From positions 3,422,973 through 3,486,972 of the forward strand of contig NZ_CP012159.1 in assembly GCF_001189295.1 (NCBI RefSeq): a stretch of 64,000 bases of DNA, written 5' to 3'. The translations under genes were made by a program, and so were the position numbers. How positions within the stretch are numbered: the first letter of the stretch is position 1; each line of letters begins with the position of its first letter. This document shows, one piece after another, positions 29,610 through 41,164 of the stretch. Below the pieces are notes generated by a model. The model searched no databases, had not been told where the DNA came from, and worked only from the letters and a program-made list of their open reading frames with translations. This stretch comes from Chondromyces crocatus. GTDB lineage: Bacteria; Myxococcota_A; Polyangia; Polyangiales; Polyangiaceae.

Positions 29610-30968
29610 TCACTCCAGCCCGCGGAACCAGGTCACGGCGCGCGGCATCGCCTGGAGCCACGAGTTCACGTGGTCGAGGTTGTTCAGCGTCTCCAGGGTC
29701 ACGCTGCCCCCCTTGCCGTTCAGCTTGGCGACGGAGGTCTGCGCGTCGGTGTAGCTCACCTCCTCGTCGCTGGGGCTGTGGTAGCTGCGGATCGGCGCGG
29801 TGGGGCGCCAGTCGTCGACCTGGTTCTGGCGCAGGGTCTTGCGGAGGGCGTGCTGCGCGTCGCCCAGCACGGCGTCGTGGAACGTCGGTTCGAGCGTCTC
29901 CTTCGCCGTCGGCCCCAGCGCGTCGAGCACGTCGTCGAAGTAGTGCTCCATGTCGAACAGGCCGGTCACGGTGGAGGCGTACTCGGGCCGGAACGCTTCC
30001 GAGGGGTCCTGGTAGATGTTGTAGATCGCGTCGTAGGCGACCAGCAGGTACGACACGTAGAGAGGCAGCGTGGCCGTCTCCTCGTTCGCCAGCGACGACA
30101 GGAAGAACCGCTCCACGTCGAAGACCCCACCCGCCGTGGCCGTGCCCTTGACCCGCTCTTTCCCGCTGTCCTGAAGCTCCTGGTGGGCGGCGAGCGCCGC
30201 GTGACCCCCCTGGGAGAAGCCGAACAGGAACAGGGCGCTGCTGCGCTCGTCTTGCAGATCGGTGAGCACTGCGTCCGTCGCGGTCAGCAGATCCACGGCG
30301 GAGCTGGCCTCGGAGGGGGCGTGGAAATACCGGTGCGGGGAGAGGGGAGAACCGCCGAGGCCGAGGTAGTCGGGAGCGACGTAGATGAAGCCGCTGCCTG
30401 CGAAGATCGCCGTGGAGACGGGCCCGTCGAAGCTCTCTTCCAGGCTCGGGTTCGAGGGCGCGTCGTAGTTCGAGACGGAGGTGCCGTGGAGGTAGAGCGC
30501 CACCGGCTTCGCCCCGCTCGTGCGCGGGATGGAGACCATGCCCGTCGCCGCCGTCATCTTGCGGCTGCGACGCTCTCCCGTGAGCGGATCGGCGAGCGCC
30601 GCGTCGACGGTGCAGTACGTCACCCGGTAGCTGTCGATGCCGTACTGGATCTCGGCCGCGACCGGCTCGGTCACGTAGCCGATCTGGGTGTAGATCGTGA
30701 TGTAGTCGTCGAAGTAAGCCTGCGTGTCTTCCGCGGTGGCTCGCTCGTCCACCTTCTCGTAGGTGAGCACGCGGCCTCGCTCCCCGGCGCGACAGGGCGA
30801 GGCATCGTCGTCGACCTCGGGCTCCTCGCCGTCGGGGGTGGTGGGACCTCCCGGCGGGGTGGGCGTGTGGTCGCCGCCATCCCCGGTGGAACCCCCGCAC
30901 GAGGCGCTGCCAGCGCAGAGGACCAGCGAGGTGAGGCCGACCAGGAAGGAAAGGGAGCGCGTCTTCAT
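29610..30968 (-). CDS. Secreted alpha/beta-hydrolase lipoprotein
   Basis: 452 residues. Signal peptide with Cys24 (GSASCGG), then a Gly/Pro/Asp-rich linker to about 58. The hydrolase domain shows an oxyanion-loop HGTSVSN (161-167), the nucleophile elbow GFSQGG (Ser252), the acidic SPSDEEVSY and the late His in LNNLDHVNSW. The size and the insertion between strand 6 and the acid fit secreted lipases/esterases of the fungal-lipase or prolyl-oligopeptidase-like group. It would act on lipids or esters outside the cytosol. No missing catalytic residue. It is convergent with the methyltransferase gene. Confidence 0.88.
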   Translation of the reverse strand: MKTRSLSFLVGLTSLVLCAGSASCGGSTGDGGDHTPTPPGGPTTPDGEEPEVDDDASPCRAGERGRVLTYEKVDERATAEDTQAYFDDYITIYTQIGYVTEPVAAEIQYGIDSYRVTYCTVDAALADPLTGERRSRKMTAATGMVSIPRTSGAKPVALYLHGTSVSNYDAPSNPSLEESFDGPVSTAIFAGSGFIYVAPDYLGLGGSPLSPHRYFHAPSEASSAVDLLTATDAVLTDLQDERSSALFLFGFSQGGHAALAAHQELQDSGKERVKGTATAGGVFDVERFFLSSLANEETATLPLYVSYLLVAYDAIYNIYQDPSEAFRPEYASTVTGLFDMEHYFDDVLDALGPTAKETLEPTFHDAVLGDAQHALRKTLRQNQVDDWRPTAPIRSYHSPSDEEVSYTDAQTSVAKLNGKGGSVTLETLNNLDHVNSWLQAMPRAVTWFRGLE

Positions 30969-31265
30969 GTGTCTGGCCGCCTACCGTAGACGGGAACGGG
31001 TCCGCACGAGAGAAAAGTGTTCGGAGGACCCCAAACGAAGTGCGGCGCTGTGGGGCCGCGGAGGAGGTGCGCTTCCCGCGCTCGCCACGGGGCGGCCTCT
31101 TCGCAATGCTGCGGTGAGCGGCGCGGGGTGGTGATTTCGAGGGGATGGGAGCCCATTCCCCGTCGATTCGCGTGAGAGTCGAATCCACGGGCGAGGGCGC
31201 TGGTTCAGGCGAGGAGCGCGCGCTGGGGCGACGAGGATGCCGGTGAGGTCGCGAGGGGGGGCGTC

Positions 31266-33410
31266 TCAGCGCGCGGTGAGGCGCCGTCGTCGCTGCGCTC
31301 CACGCAGGCCGAGGGCGCCGAGCAGAAGCCAGGCGGCTCCCAGGCGGCTGTCGTCGGAGGCGCCTGCCGCGGTGCACGAGCAGCCGCCGTCGTCGCCGCT
31401 CACGCCTCCACCTGCGCCGGAGGAGGTGGTGGTGGCGGAGGCGCTTGAGGAGACGACAGTGTCGCCGCTGCTGCCGCCATGGCCAGCTTCGCCCTGACCT
31501 CCAGCGCCGCCGCTGCCTGGCTCGGAGCCACCAGCGCCGCCAGCTCCACCCACGCCGCCAGCGCCGCCGGACTCGCCTGTACCACCAGCGCCTCCGGTCC
31601 CGGCAGCACCCCCCATGCCGCCGATCCCACCGCTGCCGCCCGTGCCGCCTGCGCCCGCGCCACCGCTGCCGCCCGCGCCACCGCTGCCGCCAGCGCCACC
31701 GCTGCCGCCAGCGCCGCCCGTCCCGGCACCTCCCGTGCCGCCAGCGCCGCCTTGACCCGGGTCGAGCACGCAGGTCCCGGCCAGGCACTGGCCGCCAGGA
31801 CAGCTCGTGCCGTCCGGCAGGCTCGGGTTGGAGCACATGCCTGTGCCCGCATCGCAGCTCCCCGCCATGTGGCAAGCGTTCGCGGGCGTGCAGGTGAGGG
31901 GATCCGTTCCGACGCAGACCCCTGCCTGACACGCATCGGTCTGCGTGCAGGCATTGCCGTCGTCGCAGGCGTTGCCGGTGAGCAGCGCACACGTCCCGCT
32001 GGTGACGGCGCCTGCGGCGATGGAGCAAGCGTCGCATGGCCCGGCATTGCACGCGGTGTCGCAGCAGACGCCGTCGACGCAGTGGCCGGAGGCACACTGG
32101 GCTGCCGTCGTGCAGGCGTCACCGAGATCGTTCGTCAGCACGAACGCATAGGCCGAGCCCGAGTTCGAGCCTCGAGGCGAGTCCCAGTGGCAGCCCACCA
32201 CCACGGCATCGCCCGCGATGGAGATGGCGTTTCCGAAGCGACGATCTGCCGCCGCGTCGCTGGCCGACATCTTGGCCTTCTGGGTCCAGCTCCCCGCGGT
32301 TCGGGTGAAGACGTAGGCCGAGCCCGTGTTCGGACCGTGATCGCGATCGTTCGTCGCCCCCGCGACGATCGTGTCGCCCTCGATGTCGACCGACTCGCCG
32401 AAGAGGTCGTTGACGTCGCCGTCGGCCGCCTCCAGCTTGCCTTGCTGAGCCCAGCTCGCGCCGGTGCGCGTGAAAGCGTACACCGCGCCCGTGTTCAGCA
32501 TCCCGGGCCGGTCGGCGTAGAGGGCGCCCACGGCGGCGGTATCACCGGAGAGGGCGAGGGCGCGGCCGAAGAAGTCGCTCTGGGCACCGCCTGTGGGGAG
32601 CAGCTTGGCTTGCTGGGCCCACGTCGCTCCGGAGCGCACGAACACGTAGGCCGACCCGGAAGCCGACCCTTGCGCATCGTCCTGGGGCGACCCGACGAGC
32701 ACGGTGTCGCCTTCCACTGCGATCGCCATGCCGAACTTGTGCCCGGCCGCGCCGTCGGCCGCGAGCAGCTTGGCTTGCTGGGTCCAGGCCCCTCCGGAGC
32801 GGGTGAAGACGTAAGCCGAACCCGAGTTCGTGCCCAGGTCGCGATCCCCTTCGGCGCCCACCGCGATGGTGTCGCCGGAGATGCTGACGGCCGTCCCGAA
32901 GAAGTCGTTCGCGGCCCTGTCGGAGGCGACGAGCTTGGCCTGCTGGGTCCACGTCGCTCCAGCGCGCACGAACACGTAGGCCGCGCCCGTGTCGACGAAG
33001 CCTGCGTCGTGGTAGACGACCCCCACGACGATCGTGTCCCCGTCGATCGCCACGGCCCGACCGAACGTGTCCCCGGCCGCGAGATCGCTCGGCACGAGCT
33101 TGGCCTGCTGGGCCCACGTCGCTCCGGAACGCACGAACACGTACGCCGCGCCATCGTCGGTGACGCTCGAGACGTGGCCAGGAGAGCCGAGCACCACCGT
33201 GTCGCCCGAGAGCGCCGTGGCATGGCCGAAGTTGTCGTAGTCCGCGCCGTCAGGCGGAAGCAGCTTTGCCTGCTGGGTCGTCGTGAGGTGCGCGGGGGCC
33301 ACGGCGACCTGCTCCCGCTCGTCGAGGCTGTCGGGGATGCCACAGGCGCTGCTCACGCACAGCGTGATCGAGGTGAGGCAGAGGAGCCATCGAAAGTAAG
33401 GCGTCTTCAT
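31266..33410 (-). CDS. Surface FG-GAP-type beta-propeller protein with MYXO-CTERM end
   Basis: 714 residues from the ATG at 33410. A lipoprotein-like signal (LCVSSACG) precedes about seven repeats of 55-58 residues, each with LSGDTVVLGSP, SGSAYVFxRSGxxWxQQAKLxxSD and FGxAVAIxGD, the pattern of an integrin-like FG-GAP propeller. Then come a Cys-rich segment (CTTAAQCASGHCVDGVCCDTAC onward), a Gly-Gly-Ala/Ser run of about 110 residues and a C-terminus with GCSCTAAGA, a hydrophobic helix (AAWLLLGALGL) and RRRRL. The last is a MYXO-CTERM sorting signal, so the protein should be processed and fixed at the cell surface. It is a tandem paralogue of the next gene. Confidence 0.9.
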   Translation of the reverse strand: MKTPYFRWLLCLTSITLCVSSACGIPDSLDEREQVAVAPAHLTTTQQAKLLPPDGADYDNFGHATALSGDTVVLGSPGHVSSVTDDGAAYVFVRSGATWAQQAKLVPSDLAAGDTFGRAVAIDGDTIVVGVVYHDAGFVDTGAAYVFVRAGATWTQQAKLVASDRAANDFFGTAVSISGDTIAVGAEGDRDLGTNSGSAYVFTRSGGAWTQQAKLLAADGAAGHKFGMAIAVEGDTVLVGSPQDDAQGSASGSAYVFVRSGATWAQQAKLLPTGGAQSDFFGRALALSGDTAAVGALYADRPGMLNTGAVYAFTRTGASWAQQGKLEAADGDVNDLFGESVDIEGDTIVAGATNDRDHGPNTGSAYVFTRTAGSWTQKAKMSASDAAADRRFGNAISIAGDAVVVGCHWDSPRGSNSGSAYAFVLTNDLGDACTTAAQCASGHCVDGVCCDTACNAGPCDACSIAAGAVTSGTCALLTGNACDDGNACTQTDACQAGVCVGTDPLTCTPANACHMAGSCDAGTGMCSNPSLPDGTSCPGGQCLAGTCVLDPGQGGAGGTGGAGTGGAGGSGGAGGSGGAGGSGGAGAGGTGGSGGIGGMGGAAGTGGAGGTGESGGAGGVGGAGGAGGSEPGSGGAGGQGEAGHGGSSGDTVVSSSASATTTSSGAGGGVSGDDGGCSCTAAGASDDSRLGAAWLLLGALGLRGAQRRRRLTAR

Positions 33411-33547
33411 CGGTATGCTTCGAGAACCCGGTGCGAGTGGAAAGCGCGCAGGAGAGCAGGGGGGATGCATCGGAGCAAGGTGGTCGCCGCATCCCCGGTG
33501 CCGACCCATGGGGATGAGGGATGGGGATGGGCGAAGGAGGGCGTGGC

Positions 33548-35752
33548 TCAGCGTGCGCCGGCGTCGCAGCGCACCGTGAGGCGCCGTCGTCGCTGTGCCC
33601 CTCGCAGCCCGAGGGCTCCGAGCAACAGCCAGGCAGCGCCCATCCGGCTGTCGTCGGTGGCACCTGTTGTGGAGCACGAGCAGCCCCCGTCGTCACCGCT
33701 CACGCCGCCACCTGCACCAGAGGAGGTGGTGGTCACGGAGGCGCTGGAGGTGGCGCCCGCGTCACCGCCGCTGCCGCCATGGCCCGCCTCGCCCTGACCA
33801 CCTGCGCCACCGCTGCCCGGCTCGGAGCCGCCAGCGCCACCGGCACCTCCCGCGCCGCCAGCACCCCCGGTGCCCGGCTCGGACCCGCCAGCGCCGCCCG
33901 TCCCTGGCTCGGAGCCGCCCGCGCCCCCGGCACCAGCGCCGCCCGCGCCCCCTTGCCCCGAGTCGAGCACGCAGGTCCCGGCCATGCACATCCCACCGGG
34001 GCAGGCCGTCCCATCGGGCAGCGCCGGGTTGGAGCACATCCCCGTCGAGGCGTTGCAGGTCCCGGCCGCATGGCACGCGCTCATCGGCATGCACGTGACG
34101 GGATTCGCACCCGTGCACACCCCCACCTGACACGTGTCGACCTGCGTGCAGGCATCACCGTCGTTGCAGGGGGGGCCCGTCAGCAGCGCACACGTCCCGT
34201 CGACGGCGGCGCCGGCAGCGACGGAGCACGCATCGCACGCCCCCGCGCCACACGCCGAGTCGCAGCAGACCCCGTCGACGCAGTGACCGGAGCCGCACCG
34301 GGCCGCCGTCGTGCAAGGATCCCCCAGCGAACCCACCAGCCGGAAGGCGTGCGCGGAGCCCGACGAGCTGCCCAAATCGTCGTCTCCGTAGGCCCCCACC
34401 AGCACGCTCTCCCCCGACAGTGCGACGGAGAGGCCGAAGAAGTCGTTCGTCGCCCCGTCACTGGCGAGCAGCTTGGCTTGCTGCGTCCAGCTCGACCCGG
34501 AACGGGTGAAGACGTACGCCGAGCCCGAGTTCGAGCCCCGGTCGTCGTCGTAATGGGCTCCGACGACGAGCGTCTCGCCCTCCAGCGCGACCGAGGCCCC
34601 GAAGAAGTCGCTCTGAGCACCGTCGCTGGCCAGGATCTTCGCTTGCTGCGTCCAGTTCGACCCCGCCCGTGTGAACAGGTAGACCGACCCAGCGCCCGTC
34701 CCGTTCTCGTTGGCGTCGAACTGGCTCCCCACGGCGACCGTGCTCCCGTTCAGGGCGAGGGACGTCCCGAAGTAATCTCCCGTGGCCGCGTCGCTGGCCA
34801 GGAGCTTGGCCTGCTGCGTCCAGTTCGAACCCGTCCGGGTGAACACATACGCCGAACCCGAGCTCGTCCCGTGATCGTCGTCTTCGGACGCCCCCACGAC
34901 CACCGTGTCTCCCGCCAGGGTGATCGCGCTGCCGAAGCCGTCGCCTGCTGCGCCATCGCTCGCCAGGAGCTTCGCTTGCTGGGTCCAGCTCGTGCCCGTG
35001 CGCGTGAAGACGTACGCCGAGCCCGACTGCGCCCCGTTGTCATCGTCTCCGGCCGCGGTCAGGGCGATGGTGTCTCCGGAGACGGCCACGAAGCGGCCCA
35101 GAAAATCGTTCTCCGCCCGGTCGCTGGCGACGAGCTTCGCCTGGAGCGACCAGGTGCTGCCCGACCGCACGAAGACATGGGCCGAGCCCTCGTCGTCCAC
35201 ATCCTCGTCGTCATCGGGCGCGCCGATGACGATCGTGTTGCCATCGATCGCCACCGACGTCCCGAAGAAGTCCTCGACCTCGCCGTCGCTGGCGACGAGC
35301 TTCGCCTGCTGTGTCCACGTCCCGCCAGAAGACCGCACGAAGACATAGGCCGCGCCCTCGTGCGCCACGCTGCTGGTGTGCACGAAGGCTCCGATCACCG
35401 CCGTGTCGCCCGACATCGCCACCGTGAAGCCGAAGCTGTCGCCTGCTGCGCCGTCACCGGCCAGCAGCTTGGCCTGGTGCGTGGCGACCAGCGCGTCGAG
35501 CGAGTTCCCGGGGACCGCGGCGGCCTCGGCCACCTGCACCGCGGCGCTCTCCGTCTCCACGATCGCGCTGCGCTTCTCGTCCAGCCCCCAGCGCTCGTCC
35601 ACCCCGCAGGCCCCGGCCAGCAGCGCTCCGAGCCCGAGCCCAGCGAGCATCCACCCCCTCGACCGCCGCCCGGGCTGGCGCCCGCCCGGTCTCCCAGCGC
35701 CCTGACGAAACGCTCCGTTCAGGGACGAGACCGTACAAGCCTTCACGCGCAT
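33548..35752 (-). CDS. Surface FG-GAP-type beta-propeller protein with MYXO-CTERM end (paralogue)
   Basis: 734 residues with the same order as the preceding paralogue: signal (about 33-49, MLAGLGLGALLAGACG), seven propeller repeats with VVGAxxDDxxGxxSGSAYVFTRxGxxWTQQAKLLASDG, Cys-rich segment, Gly-rich run (shorter, GGAGGSEPGTGGAGG units) and MYXO-CTERM (GCSCSTTGATDDS, AAWLLLGALGLRGAQRRRR). The repeats here are more regular, with Asp-rich loops (EDDDHG, YDDDRG, GDDDLG) that could bind calcium as FG-GAP loops do. 137 bases separate the two genes. A start further inside (MLAGLGLG) is possible. Confidence 0.9.
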   Translation of the reverse strand: MRVKACTVSSLNGAFRQGAGRPGGRQPGRRSRGWMLAGLGLGALLAGACGVDERWGLDEKRSAIVETESAAVQVAEAAAVPGNSLDALVATHQAKLLAGDGAAGDSFGFTVAMSGDTAVIGAFVHTSSVAHEGAAYVFVRSSGGTWTQQAKLVASDGEVEDFFGTSVAIDGNTIVIGAPDDDEDVDDEGSAHVFVRSGSTWSLQAKLVASDRAENDFLGRFVAVSGDTIALTAAGDDDNGAQSGSAYVFTRTGTSWTQQAKLLASDGAAGDGFGSAITLAGDTVVVGASEDDDHGTSSGSAYVFTRTGSNWTQQAKLLASDAATGDYFGTSLALNGSTVAVGSQFDANENGTGAGSVYLFTRAGSNWTQQAKILASDGAQSDFFGASVALEGETLVVGAHYDDDRGSNSGSAYVFTRSGSSWTQQAKLLASDGATNDFFGLSVALSGESVLVGAYGDDDLGSSSGSAHAFRLVGSLGDPCTTAARCGSGHCVDGVCCDSACGAGACDACSVAAGAAVDGTCALLTGPPCNDGDACTQVDTCQVGVCTGANPVTCMPMSACHAAGTCNASTGMCSNPALPDGTACPGGMCMAGTCVLDSGQGGAGGAGAGGAGGSEPGTGGAGGSEPGTGGAGGAGGAGGAGGSEPGSGGAGGQGEAGHGGSGGDAGATSSASVTTTSSGAGGGVSGDDGGCSCSTTGATDDSRMGAAWLLLGALGLRGAQRRRRLTVRCDAGAR

Positions 35753-36012
35753 CGCGACCTTCTCCTTCGATCGATGACGAGCCGCCGATGACGATCGGCA
35801 ATCCTCGGACGAGCCGTAGACCTCGCACGAGCTGCCACCCGGCGGAGCAGCAGACCTCGGTCGCGCGCGTCTTTACTACGATGTGAGGGATCGTTCAGCG
35901 CCGAAACGTCGCCCTCTCCCGATCCGCTGACGACCAGCGCGCTGATGTCGTGCCGGACACGTGGCTCACCGCCATCGCGCAGCGCCCGGAGTGCGCTGTC
36001 AGCAGCCCCTGC

Positions 36013-36450
36013 TCAGCGCCTGGGGCCCTCGAGCAGCGACCGGAGCGCGTCCGTCACGTCCCCCTGCTGCGAAGGGGAAAGGTCGAGGAAATCGAGCGCG
36101 ACGGGCAAGTGATCGTGCGTGAACAGCTGCACGTTCCAGCCGAAGCTCGCGAACTCCATCGCGATCATGCCCTTCATCATCCCGTGCGTGTAGGTCCCAT
36201 CGCCGACGAACGCCATCTTGTGCGTCCCTGGACCGATCGCCTTCAGCACCGGCGCCAGATGTTGCCGCTCCGTCGGTCCAGGCATCTCGCCCCGGCTCGC
36301 CAGCAGCACCCGACCACGCCTGCTGTGCTGAAGGGCGCTCTGGACGCGCGCCACGTGGGAAGCCCACACGGCTTCCGAGGCTGGCCGTCGAAACACGAAG
36401 ACCACGACCCCCGCCGTCACGCTCATCGCCAGGTTCTCGTCTGCTGTCAC
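36013..36450 (-). CDS. Conserved-looking small protein of unknown function
   Basis: 145 residues, soluble, alpha/beta by appearance: VVVFVFRRPAS, helix WASHVARVQSALQ, RVLLASRGE, helix QHLAPVLKAIG, HKMAFVGDGTYTHGMMKGMIAMEF, WNVQLFTHDHLPVALDFLDL. The strand-helix alternation resembles STAS/SpoIIAA-like anti-sigma antagonists, but the resemblance is weak and no phosphorylatable serine motif is evident. The gene is followed after 64 bases, on the same strand, by nothing closer than the lipoprotein upstream of it. Function unknown. Confidence 0.65.
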   Translation of the reverse strand: MTADENLAMSVTAGVVVFVFRRPASEAVWASHVARVQSALQHSRRGRVLLASRGEMPGPTERQHLAPVLKAIGPGTHKMAFVGDGTYTHGMMKGMIAMEFASFGWNVQLFTHDHLPVALDFLDLSPSQQGDVTDALRSLLEGPRR

Positions 36451-36514
36451 AGCACGGACTTTACCATGCGGCGCGTCCTCTCACGCCTCGGCGCGCGGCT
36501 CCCCGTGTCGAGCC

Positions 36515-37297
36515 TCAGGGCTCCACCTTCACGCACCCCTTGTTCGGCTTGAACTCGCACGGCGCGAGCGCGCGCAGCATGTCGATCAGAGCCTCCTCGC
36601 GTTCCGGGTGCGCCTTCATCCACGCCCCGATGAATATCGCTGGCTTTCGCGTCGGCACCTCCACCAGCGCAGCCAGCGCCTCCTTCTCCCCCTCGGATCT
36701 GGCGAGCCCGAGACCACGCCCGCGTGACACCAGCCCCCGGTAGCCTTGCGGACCCACGCGCACCTCGACCGGCGGATCCCAGGTCGTGTCCTTGATGCGC
36801 AAGATCGCGGACAGCTCCGCCACCGCCCGGAGATCGAGCGCGAAGGGAGCGCCCGCCTTCATCGGCGCGACATTGTAAAGTGCGCTGGCGGATCTGTCGA
36901 TCGGGTTCTTCGGCCGCGCGATGTCGAACTCATCGTAGACATTCTCGGTGACCCACCCCTCGGGGATCCCGATCAACAACCCCCCGGCTCCCCGCACCGT
37001 GTCCTTCGTCCGCGTCCCAGGCAGCCGCGTCGGCCCGAAGAACCTCGCCACGTCCTCCATCGTCCCAGCGCCTCCAGGTCCGGCCGAGTCGCTCGGCGCG
37101 ACCGAAGCCCCGGGTGCTGCCGAAGACGCGCCCACCGCCGCTGACGACGCGCCCACCGCCGCTGACGACGCGCCCGCCGACACACCCGACGTTGACGGCG
37201 CGACACCGACCGACGCACCTGGCGCATCGTGCGACGACGTCGGATTGCACGCTGCGAGCAACAGCAGGAGGAGCGAAGCGACCCGGCGGTGCGGCAT
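36515..37297 (-). CDS. Predicted lipoprotein with Ala/Ser-rich linker
   Basis: 260 residues from the ATG at 37297. Signal MPHRRVASLLLLLLAAC with a perfect lipobox, then a Ser/Ala/Gly linker (about 18-75) including three near-identical GASSAAVG units, and a globular part with FFGPTRLPGTRTKDTV, IPEGWVTENVYDEF, PVEVRVGPQGYRGLVSRG and a C-terminal PCEFKPNKGCVKV. The globular part is not a family I recognise. It is divergent from the gene at 37480. Confidence 0.72.
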   Translation of the reverse strand: MPHRRVASLLLLLLAACNPTSSHDAPGASVGVAPSTSGVSAGASSAAVGASSAAVGASSAAPGASVAPSDSAGPGGAGTMEDVARFFGPTRLPGTRTKDTVRGAGGLLIGIPEGWVTENVYDEFDIARPKNPIDRSASALYNVAPMKAGAPFALDLRAVAELSAILRIKDTTWDPPVEVRVGPQGYRGLVSRGRGLGLARSEGEKEALAALVEVPTRKPAIFIGAWMKAHPEREEALIDMLRALAPCEFKPNKGCVKVEP

Positions 37298-37479
37298 CCA
37301 CCCATGGTACGTCGGTCCTGGCAGCCAGGAAGCTGCCCCGTGCGCCAGGCCTCCTCGGACCGACGCCATCCGCGGCCCACGCCCTTTCGTGTCCGCGGCC
37401 CACGCTCCTTCGTGATCGAAGCCCCCTGCGCGAACACGCGGGCTGCCCATTCCTCCCCACCTTGGCTAGCATCGCCCTC

Positions 37480-38619
37480 ATGCTCCGCCCTCCCGCCTGC
37501 GCCCCTTCGCGCGCCCCCCTCGGCCCGGCCACCTCGCTCCTCGCGGCCAGCGCCTTCCTCCTCGCCGCGCAGGCAGGCCTCCCTGGCTGCTCCGGCGACG
37601 ACCCGAACCCCGCCGCTGCGACCTCCAGCAGCGCCACCAGCGCGGGTGGTGCAGGCGGCGCCGGCGGCACTGCGGGCGGCGAGCCGGGCGTCGGCGGCTC
37701 CCTCGTCGGCCCTGGCGGCGCTGGCGGTGGCGGCGCCCCGGCCTGCCAGGACACCCTCTCCACCCCCGCTGGCCCCGAGGCCGTCCTCGACCCTGCCGTC
37801 GCCGACCTCTACACCGTCTACGACCTCGGCCCGGTCCCGGGCATGCCCCCGACCCACCTCGGCGGCTGCGTCATCAAGCACGACGACCCCAACACCCTGC
37901 TCATCGCCGGCGATTCCGAGAACGCGAACGGCGCCATCTACGCCATCGGCGTCCGGCGCGGCCCGTGCGGCAACATCATCGGCTTCGAGGGCACCGCCAC
38001 CCAGGTCGTCAGCACCCCGTACGTCGACGCCAACCTCGTCTACGGCCCCAGCAACGTCCTGTTCTACCCCTCGTACCCCGTCAACCAGATCGCCCAGCTC
38101 CTCCCTGGCGCCACCCAGCCGTCCCACATCATCGAGGGCGCGGCCATTGGCATCATCTATGGCGGCAGCGTCTCCGGCTTCGGCTTCGTCCCCCCGGGCC
38201 TGACCGGCGCAGGTCAGCCGCGCGCGCTCACCTGGAGCAATGGCGACTGGTATCGCCTGAGCATGGCCAGCAATGGCCAGACCTTCGCGCTCTCGAACGC
38301 CGTCCGCGGCCCGAAGCTCGCCAACGGTCCTGGCGGCTTCGCCTACATCCCCGCGGGCTCCCCCGGCTTCGACGTGCCCAGCCTCATCGTCGCCGAGTGG
38401 AGTACGAACACCGTCGCCACCTACGACGTCGACGCCCAGGGCGACCCCGTCGTGGAGAGCCGGAAGGACTTTTTCACCGAGTTCCCTCGTCCCTGGGGCG
38501 CTTATTTCGAACCCGCCACCGGCGACTTCCTCTTCCTGACCTGGGGCGCTGGCACCGATCGCGTCTACATCGTCCAGGGGTTCGCGCCGCCGCCTCCGCC
38601 TCCTCCGCCGCCTCAATGA
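37480..38619 (+). CDS. Predicted lipoprotein, beta-propeller-like
   Basis: 379 residues. The ATG at 37480 starts a long signal (LLAASAFLLAAQAGLPGC) with a lipobox Cys at about 37, then a Gly/Ala/Ser linker (50-88). The mature domain has repeated strand motifs (LYTVYDLGPVPGMPPTHLGGCVI, NTLLIAGDSENANGAIYAIGV, ANLVYGPSNVLFYPSYPVNQIAQLLPG, GGFAYIPAGSPGF, NTVATYDVDAQGDPV) that suggest a propeller. It ends in a run of ten Pro interrupted only by the final Gln. No catalytic motif recognised. Probably an exported surface protein. Confidence 0.72.
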   Translation: MLRPPACAPSRAPLGPATSLLAASAFLLAAQAGLPGCSGDDPNPAAATSSSATSAGGAGGAGGTAGGEPGVGGSLVGPGGAGGGGAPACQDTLSTPAGPEAVLDPAVADLYTVYDLGPVPGMPPTHLGGCVIKHDDPNTLLIAGDSENANGAIYAIGVRRGPCGNIIGFEGTATQVVSTPYVDANLVYGPSNVLFYPSYPVNQIAQLLPGATQPSHIIEGAAIGIIYGGSVSGFGFVPPGLTGAGQPRALTWSNGDWYRLSMASNGQTFALSNAVRGPKLANGPGGFAYIPAGSPGFDVPSLIVAEWSTNTVATYDVDAQGDPVVESRKDFFTEFPRPWGAYFEPATGDFLFLTWGAGTDRVYIVQGFAPPPPPPPPPQ

Positions 38620-38927
38620 GCAGGCTTGGCACGGGCCACGGACATCCGAAGTCGATGCTCGGCGTCGAGCGCGAAGCTCGGATGTTCGCTCGCTCCCTCA
38701 TCTGAGCGCATGCGCGAACGCTCGTCTCCGTCCTCTGCTCTCGACGCCGATTCACGTCGAGGGGACACGATGCGCAACGATGCCACTCCATGACAGGCGC
38801 GTCATGTCATGCGCCCTGTAGATGACCTGCGCGTTCCATACGCATGACGCGCATCAGGGTCACCCCAGGTGTCGCGGCCAATGCGGCCAGCACGGCCATC
38901 GGGCGCGTCACGGCCTCCGTGGCCTGC
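38620..38927. other. Convergent intergenic region
   Basis: 308 bases between convergent genes. Contains some short imperfect repeats of GACGCG/CATGCG but no convincing terminator, RNA or gene. Confidence 0.4.
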
Positions 38928-40661
<1,734 letters not shown>

Positions 40662-40740
40662 CGGGCGAAGGCTCCTCCCCGGACCCTAACCCAGCCCGCA
40701 GCCTTTGTCCCGACGCGAGCGTCCGGGGAGAACAGGTGCG

Positions 40741-40998
40741 CTACCTCGCCCCATCCGGCTCTTCCTCCGGCAAATGCGGACGTACGTGAGCGAGCACGGC
40801 CAGAGAGGAAGCACCGAACGCTCGGACATTCGCCTGCGCCATGGTGAGGCTCTCCCGGTTCGCACCGCCCTCGAACGTGGGATCTTCGCGCTGGATCATG
40901 TCGTCTTCCCAGAAGCACACCGGGCAGATCTCATGCGACCCTGGTGTCTCCGTGAGCGTGATGAACTGACAGCAAGGGCAGGCGTGTCGGGGCTTCAC
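40741..40998 (-). CDS. CPCC-family cysteine-rich protein
   Basis: 85 residues if read from GTG at 40998, which has GGTGAGG just upstream and starts directly before the domain, as in typical 75-90-residue relatives. The family signature is clear: HACPCCQFITL, EICPVCFWEDD, DPTFEGGANRESLTMAQANVRAFGAS. The four Cys probably bind zinc. An ATG at 41196 would add 66 residues and overlap the next gene; I think that is less likely. CPCC proteins are small, cytosolic and of unknown role, often near toxin-immunity loci; none is obvious here. Confidence 0.8.
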   Translation of the reverse strand: MKPRHACPCCQFITLTETPGSHEICPVCFWEDDMIQREDPTFEGGANRESLTMAQANVRAFGASSLAVLAHVRPHLPEEEPDGAR

Positions 40999-41164
40999 GA
41001 TGGCCTCACCAGCGCGCGTGATGGGTCGGCGTCGTTCACGTCGACCCTCGCGCCGAGCACGGAAAACCGCCGCCAGCTCGGGCGGCAAGGCGCTGAACAG
41101 GACGCACGTGTCAGGCAGGACGAGCGGACGCGCCGCCGCGAACTTCCATCCCAGCGGGGGGGCA

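Noticed and set aside
31479-35791. Two plus-strand open frames of over 750 codons
   Set aside because: They mirror the FG-GAP paralogues and share their repeat period only because the DNA repeats.
36013-36450. Assigning the 145-residue protein to the STAS/anti-sigma-antagonist family
   Set aside because: Only the strand-helix alternation fits; the phosphorylatable Ser/Thr motif is not evident.
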